The position numbers and the translations under genes are program-made. Below are positions 55,931 to 64,000 of a stretch of 64,000 nt of DNA, piece after piece. Location: positions 144,462,843-144,526,842 of the forward strand of contig NC_073693.1 in NCBI RefSeq assembly GCF_029784155.1. The letters are read 5' to 3'. Origin of the DNA: Uranotaenia lowii. Lineage: Eukaryota > Arthropoda > Insecta > Diptera > Culicidae. The stretch's first letter is position 1; the number at the start of each line of letters is the position of its first letter. The notes beneath the pieces are model-generated. The model searched no databases and was not told the origin of the DNA. It worked only from the letters and a program-made list of their open reading frames with translations.

Positions 55931-56691
55931 CTTGAAGCTTGTAATAAGAATGAGCCATATAGCTAATTGGTACTCTAGTAGTCTTAGTAAGATAAAGAAA
56001 CGAAGAGAAAAGCTTTATGAACAGTTTTTGAAAAACTAAATGCAAAAAAAGTTGGCATAGTTATAAAGTTGTAAAAAATACTCGCGAAAAATCAAAGAAG
56101 CGAAAAACCAATCTATGCAAGAAGAGCTAGAGAGAAACAAAACTAATGGAAAGCTATTATGGAAGTCGATAAAACGATTAATGAATCCAAGTGGTGCCAA
56201 ATTTGACTCAATCTCGTTTTGCGGTGTTGAAATCACAGATGAATCGGAAATTGCAGAGGAGTTTAATGGCTTCTTTATCGATAGTCTTTATCGATTAGTC
56301 GAAATTCATGACAGTATTCCAGCAAGCTCTAATGGGTGCTTGAATCAGATAACTTACAACGGCGGAGATTTCCGCACTTTTGAACCATTAAATAGCCAAG
56401 AGTTCTTTGAAATAGTGAACAGAATGAAACCAACATCGAGTATTGAAAATGTTTCTTTAAGATTTTTAAAGATTCTTTAACAGTACTAGCGAGTCCGTCA
56501 CGAGATGCTAGAAACACAAGTCTTCAAACAAGGATAGTACCTGATACGTGGAAGTGTTCAACTCTAGTTCCTATTGAAAAACAGACAAATGCACGAGAGG
56601 AAACGTTATTCCGTCCTATAAATATGTTGGAAATCCAAGAAAAAGTGCTAGAATTAGCAGTGAAAACAGTATCTAAACTTTAATGAGTCGC

Positions 56692-57269
56692 AAGAAATAC
56701 TTTTTTTTTGTTGGGTCCCTACCACTGCGACCAGTTGTTAGATCTTTTGTGGTTTGTCCCCTATTTACTGTACCTTCTCAAGATAGATCACTCTGATTGA
56801 TTACAGTAGTGTCACTTTCTTGTTGATCAGCATTTTCCCAATTTGGAAGAACAACACGAATGAATTTAACAACCTTATTGGAACCTAAAGAAAATGAATC
56901 AGAAGGATCTAAAATTCCTTTACCGAGTAGATTAGTTCTTTTTGATATAAGACAAGGGCATTCACATAGACGGTGCTCCGATGTTTCCTTCTCAGCCTGA
57001 CAAAATCGACAAATGTCAGAGTGACTTCTTCCCATGAGTTTTAGATGATATCGACATTCACAGTGTCCTGTAACCAATCCTGTAAAAGTTTTTAAATCTT
57101 TTTTTGATAATGTTAGAATCTTTTTCGATTTGTAAATATTTGGAACAATCATTCGCTTCGATTATCTTGCTCCTTCAATGTTTTTCCAGTTTCGTTCAAT
57201 CATGCTTTTTTCTAAATTCTTATTTTCATTTTTAAAAAGCAACGAGACACGCTGCAAAAAGAAATACTT
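56692..57269 (-). mobile_element. Nested 3' fragment of a Jockey-like retrotransposon, with target duplication
   Basis: A minus-strand insert (56703-57258) with its A-tail at 56701-56710 on the plus-strand left side. Flanked by the 11-bp duplication AAGAAATACTT (56692-56702 and 57259-57269). Without the insert, the host RT frame reads smoothly across the site, which confirms the boundaries. Confidence 0.85.
56778..57152 (-). pseudogene. Retrotransposon ORF2 C-terminal zinc-finger-like region
   Basis: A 124-codon open frame: LSKKDLKTFTGLVTGHCECR, then HLKLMGRSHSDICRFCQAEK, ETSEHRLCECPCLISKRTN and VVKFIRVVLPNWENADQ. The pattern TGHC...CRFC...EH.LCEC is the Cys/His region that closes ORF2 after the RNase H domain in Jockey-type elements, thought to bind nucleic acid. 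It ends in its own stop, followed by ~75 nt of 3' UTR and the A-tail. The upstream RT is missing (5'-truncated insertion), so it is an inert fragment despite the open frame. Confidence 0.75.
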
Positions 57270-58745
57270 ATTGCAGAGCAGTCTGGATTTAGGAAACAAC
57301 ATTCAACAGAATCTGCTGTGAATTTGGTTCTTCGAAACTTGAAGATCAATATTGAAAATGGTAGCTACACAATTGCTGTGTTTCTGGATTTTAAGAGAGC
57401 ATTTGAAACGATTTATCGGTTATTGCTGATAGATGTACTAGTGAGAGTTTGTGGCTCTAATCTGGTCTAAAAATTATTTGGATAACAGAATGCAAAGAAC
57501 AAAATTTGGTTCATCTTACTCGCGATACAGAGAATATAACTTAGGTGTCCCACAAGGATGTGTCTTGGGTCCATTGTTATTTATACTGTACATCAATGAC
57601 ATGGAACAATGCTTACAGTACGGTCGTCTGAAGCTATTTGCGGATGATTCAGTCTCCTATTGGAGTGAGCAGATTTCCTATAACAGAGAAAATAGTGTCT
57701 GAATCTCAATAAAACCAACTGGATGATCATTAGCAACCGCAAAACCGGAGAGTGTTCAAACTTGTTGATTGATGGTTGTGCAATCGAAAGAGTACATCAG
57801 GTTAAATACCTAGGAGTACAAATAGATGAAAAGTTTAATTTCATAGCTCACATCGACTACACTATTAAGAAGATTGCCATGAAATATAGAGTACTTTGTC
57901 GGATAAGCAGATATATGACTTTCTGGTCAAGAATAACTTACGTGAAATCTGTTATTATGCCACACTTTGATTATTGCGCTACAATATTGCTTCATGCTTC
58001 AGACACGCAGCCAAAGCGATTGCAAAGAATACAAAACAAGATAATGCGAGTGGTAATACGATGCAACCGATATACTCCTAGGGCTCTTATGCTTGATATG
58101 TTGCAATGGTTGTCAGTAAAGCAGAGGATTGCGTATAACAGTATGATTTTTATCTACAAAATGACAAAAGGAATGTTACCATCTTATTTATTGGAGTAGT
58201 GGTCTGCAGTACGGAATTGACATACACGGATTCAATACAAGGAGAGCCCAAGATTTCAGATTACCAAATACGATAAAAGAGATGACCAAACGATCTGTGT
58301 TCTACAATGGAGTGAAAATGTATAACAGCCTACCACGGAGCATCAAAGACAGTTCAAACTTGAATATTTTTATGAAGCTAACAATAGATTACATAAGACA
58401 TACAATTTGAAACAAGGACTAATCCTAGAGAGGATCATACAATAGTGATGAAGATCTGGCGGAACATCAGATAGAAATTTGTACGGCGATGGACACACGC
58501 GGGAGTAAGACGAACAAGTCGTACAGCAATTGACAACATAAGTAAACAATACATATTATCCTGTCCAGAGAGAAATTCCCAGAGAAGAAGACTTCTCTGC
58601 GTAAGCACTGAGCTTATCCTTAGCATTATGTCAAAAGATGAATTTGGACCGAAATGCACAATATATGGAAAACATAATGTAATCGAATGTGTTGCTGCTT
58701 GTGGATGCTTTCTGTTAACGAGTAGTATGATTCATGAATAAAGTC

Positions 58746-59249
58746 AAATTATGCAGTAATTTTGAGTTTTCTGATTCACACAATTTTTATACTACGTGGT
58801 TTCACGTTGATTAATAAACAGTATCAATCAATGATTTGCATTTTTATGAATTATCAGAATTTTTTTTGAGTTTTTTTTTACAAAGTTCGTATTTTAGGAA
58901 TAATTGGCCCTTGAACTTTGTAAATTCTCATCGCAAGCTTAGTCGGTGATCAAGCAAAGACCCTATTCCATCTAAATATTAAGATAATTTCGTTCAGCGG
59001 TGATTGAAAGAAATGTGGAATTGATATATTCATACCTAGTTCAGATAGACAAAAGTTCTAGAACAGAAACATACTAGTTTAAAATTGAATCGATATTTCA
59101 CATTGTGATAATTAGCGTCACTCATAGACAGCAAGCATTTTTCTCTATGGATAAATCCTTTTTGTGTACTGTGTCTTGCGTCCGTTATCATGTTGTCTTG
59201 AAAATTCAATAATAAGAAACGATTTCATAACATTTTTTTGTAATTATGT
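58746..59249. other. Gene-less AT-rich stretch
   Basis: No supported feature. Confidence 0.4.
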
Positions 59250-59470
59250 TATTTTTTTAGGGATAGGAGGGAGATGTGTGATTGGATTAAACCATCATCG
59301 GGTCATTCGCTCCAAGCGTGCACGCAGTGAGTCGGTTAGCCAGTTGGCAAGCCAGCGAGTCAAGCAGTGTGTGTCGTTCTCCTGGCGGTTTTTGATTCGG
59401 GGGTAATCCGTAGCTGCTTCCGAGCTTCGGAGCTCCGGACAGGTTTGCACAATCGATTCAAAATTTATTC
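59250..59470. promoter_or_regulatory. GC-rich unique block, possible promoter/5' exon
   Basis: An abrupt GC-rich block with repeated GCCAG/GCGAGTC words (GAGTCGGTTAGCCAGTTGG, AGCCAGCGAGTCAAGCAG), similar in texture to insect 5' exons. GATTCGGGG|GTAATC (59393) is a weak splice-donor candidate. No TATA box is convincing. Function not established. Confidence 0.2.
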
Positions 59471-59546
59471 ACTTTCAATATCCAAGAATAAAATGTATTT
59501 TGATGTTATATAGTCCGAGATAAATGGATTCATGTACAAGTTCTTG

Positions 59547-59737
59547 TTCAGCAAGATTTATTTTTTTTTGTTTCGATTATAGTCGTTTTACCATCTTTAT
59601 GGCATTCGCGACTTTATCAACGTTACAGTTGGCGGATCGTTATTGAAAAACTATCCGGTACAACTGTGTTCGATATTTACTCTTGGGCTCGAACTCGCGG
59701 ACATCGGCTCAGGAGACAACAGACTTCAGCAAGATTT
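59547..59737 (-). repeat. tRNA-derived SINE, copy C, 5'-truncated, with target duplication
   Basis: The body (59560-59724) is on the minus strand and flanked by TTCAGCAAGATTT (59547-59559, 59725-59737). Compared with copy B, it lacks the first ~28 nt, including most of the A box, but keeps the B box (GAGTTCGAGCCC). The perfect 13-bp duplication shows that the truncation happened at insertion. Confidence 0.88.
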
Positions 59738-60349
59738 CATAATTTGAGCATAGCTAAAAAACTAATGAGTTTTTTTATTTCATGTCGGATCAACGCCAGA
59801 AAAGAAATATGGGTCAGTAAATAAAGTTCATGATTTATTTTTTATTTTTTGAAGTGGTGAAATCAATGATTGAACTTTTGATCAGATTTCTTTTTTTTTC
59901 ATATAAATATCAACGAATGATTGTTAATCTTACGTTGTGTTAGGGAGGAGGAATTGTTTTTTTTTTTTTTCATAAGTAGCCTACGGTTTTATCAGCTTTA
60001 TTTTTTAGATTAGGATTGCAAGATTTTTTCATTAAAATGCCCCGAACTGCCTGGCTCGGATACGAGAAACATTTTGAAATTTTTACTCTACTATAAATGA
60101 CATTGGCAATCCACAAAAAAAACACCTAAATTTCCGTCCAAACGTTCATGAAAATTAGTTTATGAATTGATTCTGGGTTTAATAGAGCTTTTCATCACTG
60201 ATCGATTACTACCTGAAGAGAAAAACATAAGAGAGCGGTGTAGAAAAAAGTGTATCAGACTGCATCATCTCCGGCAGGGAAAAAACAACATACCCAAGTA
60301 ATTTTATCACTTTAAGCTCATCTAATCAAAACCAGAGCTGTTTTGCAAA
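59738..60349. other. Gene-less AT-rich stretch
   Basis: No supported feature. Confidence 0.4.
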
Positions 60350-61420
60350 GTGTTTTATATGCAAAGTAATAGAATTAATATTTAGTGACGTCCCGTCCAA
60401 GAAGTGAACCGGAAAAACGGTTCCCATCGGAAAACTTTTCCCTGGCGCAGTGTACCAGTGCACTGTGGGTGTCCAACCTTCCGTGTCCATGTGGAAGATA
60501 GCACTTCCGGCTAAACTGAGGCTACAATCTGTTGGAAAACTTTTTTTTTCTCTAGTTTCATCCTTCTGCAGTTTAGGAAATCCCCAGCTAACCGAACTAC
60601 TTCTGTTCTAGACTGCTAGAAGCTCTAATTTGGTGCCCCTTTTTGCACCGTTTACCTGCTTAGACTAGAGAATGAAGACCGGTTCCAATACTTTCGGTTA
60701 GGAAAAAAGTTTCCGATACTTCGTGCCTCTCCCGCGCTACTTTCGCAAGATAGGTCAAAACCGTATCACCGTATATTACGAAACGGGACCAGGAACTGCA
60801 GCAGTAGTGAAGTTTTAGTTCCGGTTCCGTAGAAAAAGTTATGACACTAACTACAAAATCAACAACAACAACCACTAATTTGGGTGAGACGATCCTGTGG
60901 GAACCAGGCGATGAAAGCAAAACTCCCAAGTAGTAGTCCAACCTGCCGGAACAGACTTTGGTCACCACCAGTTTGGAACAGTTCGCACTGCCAGCATTCT
61001 GTTTTTGTCCCTGCTACGCGGCAACTCTTTTAGAGTTTTTTTTTCGAGCTCAGTTCCATTGCAGTAGGTCCAGGAAGAGCCAAAGAGAAAATGAAACCGG
61101 CCTCCGGAAACTCGGACTAACTTTTTGGCATTTTTAGATGGCGAAACGCACGGCCATCTCTCCTCAGTAGAACAGGACTTCGGGGACGTCTCGTTGGTGT
61201 GTAATTCTATTAGCGTTAAATTAGACCCAGCAGTTTGAGCTCGGTAGGACCAGCGAAAGGCTTAGGACATGGGAATGCGGGTTGGCAGAACACGGACTCA
61301 AGTGCAGGAAGTTGTTTTCTTCATTCGGCCCACGTCTGGGGAGTTTACACCCCTAAATTTATATGCGAACAAGTGAACAAAGTTAACAACAACATTCAAC
61401 AGAACATGTAACGGGTTGAG
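60350..61420. other. GC-richer non-repetitive island
   Basis: Single-copy-looking, with several CCGGAA/TTCCGG words (GTGAACCGGAAAAACGG, CACTTCCGGCTAAAC, GCCTCCGGAAACTCGG). A 102-codon minus-strand ORF (60660-60968) has no recognisable domain. Candidate host regulatory or exonic DNA only. Confidence 0.25.
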
Positions 61421-62394
61421 TGTTTTGGACGTTTTCATTTAATTTCAATTCGCATGCAGGGTACTAAAGCTGTTAACCACTGGCAAATATTTGCAGCAAA
61501 ATGAGAAAAAAATCACACCTAGAGCGGGTTTAACCTATCAGTTTGTATTTTTTATGTAGCAATGTAGCAATAGTCTCAAAATTAACGTTTATCAAAACCA
61601 TCATTTCCTTAGAAAGAGATTTATTTTACGCTTTTATTACGTTAGCTTTATTTTTTTTTATTCTTGACTAGAATCCGTTCTCATTCATTTTTATCTTAAA
61701 GAGAAACAGTACATTGATGAGGACCGTTCCTCTTCCGTGCAAATTTGCCTTCATTATTCATCTTCAATCGATTCCATTCACACTTATGAAATGCTTTCTC
61801 ACGAATTTGTCCTACCTTTTCTGCAGCTGTGTAGAGAATGAAAAATACACACCATCTTCATTGCAACGAATCGATAGAAACCTACCTTCTGCAGTTTGGT
61901 TGGATTTCTCTCCTCCGGAAAGACGAATGACGACAAACTTCTCATCAATAAAGTATTGGTTTCCGGTTTCGTATTGAAATCACGTATTCGTTCAGTACCG
62001 TAGTACTGGCGCTGCTATATGCAATCGGATAACCTAATTACCTATATGAAGGCAGGTGTAAAAAATATAATAGTCGTTGGATACAAAATTGAGCATTTAA
62101 AGCTAAATTGAAGCTGAGATTTGTTTGAAAACATTCATTACGATTTATTATATGAATCTAGCTGACCATGAGATCTTTTCTATCCCTTGTAAAATCATTA
62201 AAAATTGTGAAAATTATCAAAATATTGATTTATTAGTAACATGATTTTTTACTTAAATTTTAACATAAAGCAGTCTCTAAAAATGAGTACTGCAATTTGA
62301 ATTTCGAATTTGAATTAAGAGAAGCTAATGATTATTTTCTTCAATGATTATATTTCTTTAGTCAAAACATGATTTTTCAATAATTGTTTTGAAT
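61421..62394. other. Gene-less stretch
   Basis: No supported feature. An 87-codon plus-strand ORF (61714-61977) shows no motifs. Confidence 0.35.
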
Positions 62395-62850
62395 CTGATA
62401 TTGCATGACAACTTTTAATGCAATTCTTCGCGGGGAACAAGCAATGGTGTCAATTGAATTTATTGCTTATCAATGCAAAAAGACATACACTTGTTAACAG
62501 TTAATAACTTTTCTGTCGTAAAGGATACGAAATCATGATACATATTCGATACAGTTGTTGAGCGGAAAATTTCTTTTAGAGAATTTATAAATTTTCACAA
62601 AACCATTAGCAGGCTCAGTTCCACATAAGAAACAAAAATGATATTGATTTTTCAGTACAAAATATTCAATTTTTCCTACAAACCTCAAAGTTCGAATTTA
62701 CTAATCAAAAATTCTGCAAAAATACTAATGTTACTTAAAAATTTTGCAAAAATCATGGATGAGTTTTGGACCAAAACAAAGCTTTCAAGACCCCAGGGTT
62801 TGAGAAATTCCAAAATGACCCCAAATCGACTATTGGGACAGGTTTGACTC
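62395..62850 (+). repeat. Dispersed repeat D, copy 3
   Basis: Colinear with 47440-47775 from CTTCGCGGGG (62426) through CCCCAAATCGACT (62819). The 41-bp segment is present once here. Downstream sequence is unrelated to the transposase fragments found after copies 1 and 2. Confidence 0.7.
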
Positions 62851-64000
62851 ATCTTACTCCCTTCCAACTGAAATTATACATGATTCAAAAATTGTTTGTG
62901 CTCAATCGATCATAAACCATAATAATTAACATTTCTTTTCTTAATTTTCACAAGAAAAATTCCGCGGTAATACCCATCTTGAACTTGGCACAAATTAACG
63001 ACGACTTTGAATTGTGAATAAGGTATCGTTTGTGTAGAAAAATCATTTTACACTTAAGATAATTTAGTCCAAACTCATCGTTGACGATGGTTTTTATTTT
63101 GATAAAAAAAGATAATATTTTATTTTATATCAATAGTGATCAAAGTCAGAAATAAAATAATATTTGATATTCCAATTCTTCCAGATATTAAAATAATGAC
63201 CAAAAAGTACGTTTTTAAGAAAACACAATATGAGATTTATAATATCTTCAATCCACCTTTGAAAGCTCATACTGACATAGTACAGGTTAGGAAATTAGGT
63301 TTCATGAATTTTCTATATGAAACTGATAAAAATAAAGAATTCCAAGTATTGTTGTTAACTTTAAGCCCCCGAATCAAATGAAGTACCGTCAACTGGGGCA
63401 ACATGCAACAATTTTCAATTTCAATGGCTTCTAAAAACTTTATGTTCACAGTTAACCATACCCCTTATGCATCAAAAGTTTCAAGGTTGATGGGACATCA
63501 AATTGGCGTAGTCAGAAAAATTATTGGTTTCTTCAGTTATTTTTAATTTTCTAAAAACATGCGAATTTCATCCTTCTTAGAAAATGGGGTAACTTGCAAC
63601 AAACTATGTTTTTGATAAGAAATCTTATGAAAACGTATGAAAATGTATAGTTTTTTATAAATTTGCGATGACTTCAAGATCATTACGCATGAAAACACCA
63701 TTTGCAGTGATTTTTTTGATTTGTGAAAACTTATTTTCAATTTTTTCCTGAAAATTAGGGTGCTGCATACATTTAGGGGTAAAACAATAGTACTAATAAT
63801 TTCAAAAGCCGAAATCATTTAAAAAATGTTTGGATGAAAAAAATTTCAGTGTTGACAAACGCGTGATGCAAAACAATCATGTTCCAACATATGGATATGA
63901 GATTTACAAGTTGTTTCTTTCATTTGCATTTTGTTGCATTTTTGCCCACACTAGGAACTGAATTGTAAAAATATTTATAAGAAATTGAGTGATTTTTCGA
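62851..64000. other. Gene-less AT-rich stretch; possible start of an inverted-repeat element
   Basis: TACCGTCAACTGGGGCAACATGCAAC (63384-63409), with GGGGTAACTTGCAACAAACT near 63586, resembles ends of TIR elements of the GGGGTAAC type (compare 53256). A partner end is not in the window. ORFs here have no recognisable content. Confidence 0.35.

Larger units (their letters stand above)
56040..58410 (+). pseudogene. Reverse transcriptase of CR1/Jockey-like element, broken
   Basis: Pre-RT region: ELERNKTNGKLLWKSIKRLM and AEEFNGFFIDSL (56115-56290), then MKPTSSIENVSLRFLKIL, stop. After the insertion the RT resumes with AEQSGFRKQHSTESAVNLVL, VFLDFKRAFETI, YLDNRMQRT, GVPQGCVLGPLLFILYINDM and LFADDSVSYW. 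The FADD catalytic box is intact (about 57640). A frameshift precedes NKTNWMIISNRKTGE. The C-terminal domain (YLGVQIDEKFNFIAHI, PHFDYCATILLHASDTQPKR, LQRIQNKIMRVV) runs to a stop at 58197-58199 and continues in another frame to SLPRSIKDSSNLNIFMKL (to about 58410). At least three frameshifts or stops besides the insertion. Clade assignment is tentative. Confidence 0.8.
55985..58745 (+). mobile_element. CR1/Jockey-like non-LTR retrotransposon relic
   Basis: Holds the C-terminal part of the linker, the reverse transcriptase and the C-terminal region of one element, without an endonuclease. The 5' limit is where the 74-bp array ends. The 3' limit is approximate (ATGAATAAAGTC near 58733 looks like a polyadenylation region). 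Split at 56703-57258 by an opposite-strand fragment of another retrotransposon. Confidence 0.75.

Noticed and set aside
63136..63381. 81-codon plus-strand ORF near window end
   Set aside because: AT-rich, no motif, no supporting context.
1..64000. CRISPR array, operons, prokaryotic or viral system
   Set aside because: Tandem repeats here have the wrong size and no regular spacers. There is no dense coding, and the content is eukaryotic transposons throughout. No endogenous virus-derived genes were recognised.

Overview
The window reads as insect nuclear DNA, most likely from a mosquito (Culicidae); I do not name a genus. It is AT-rich, has no operon-like gene packing, and holds no complete host gene. 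It contains Tc1/mariner relatives with a DD37E catalytic spacing (the ITmDD37E group, described from mosquitoes), APE-type non-LTR retrotransposon relics, tRNA-derived SINEs and many short inverted-repeat elements. The likeliest reading is intergenic or long-intron DNA filled by mobile elements. A few GC-richer, non-repetitive islands may carry host exons or regulatory DNA.

Layout. 1-3066: a 48-bp-arm hairpin, then a ~136-bp tandem array whose units carry AAGATGGCGGC, running forward for 11 units and inverted for 4. 3070-4359: a 5'-truncated, dead ITmDD37E copy. 5040-7210: a GC-richer island ending in a possible exon/splice donor. 7644-9134: a possible inverted-repeat element. 9241-11078: two tandem copies of a ~0.9-kb unit containing a tRNA-like (SINE) head. 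11985-12266: a long hairpin. 14650-17305: a dead non-LTR retrotransposon (endonuclease + reverse transcriptase), abutted at its 3' side by a foldback element (17316-17956). 18690-19980: a second island with CTG/GTT repeats. 21744-24836: a Helitron-like non-autonomous element.

25002-30540: a rearranged locus. The 5' half of another non-LTR element lies on the minus strand and its 3' half on the plus strand, with the same 29 bp at both junctions in opposite orientation. A SINE and a PIF/Harbinger-like MITE lie between the halves. 34500-35667: a smaller, second head-to-head copy of the ~136-bp array. 36836-37133: two hairpins. 37590-40480: a dispersed repeat, a hAT-like MITE with an 8-bp target duplication, and two mariner relics. 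43573-44286: a TA-flanked MITE with an intron-like segment. 45037-48000: a MITE copy, a minus-strand DD37E relic with clear terminal repeats, and another mariner N-terminal fragment. 48961-51068: a TA-flanked element split by a nearly complete DD37E element (49201-50492). 52880-54223: a ~100-bp-arm hairpin and a 968-bp inverted-repeat element. 54410-55930: a 74-bp satellite-like array split by a TA-flanked element that is itself split by a SINE. 55985-58745: a CR1/Jockey-like retrotransposon relic split by an opposite-strand retrotransposon 3' end with an 11-bp target duplication. 59250-64000: two GC-richer islands, one more SINE and one more dispersed repeat.

Nothing here works as a multi-gene system. 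What stands out is structural: inverted tandem arrays rich in YY1/Pho-type motifs, several long near-perfect hairpins, and clear nested-insertion and inversion junctions from which the order of events can be read. Boundaries come from direct reading of the sequence; family names not tied to a visible hallmark are tentative.
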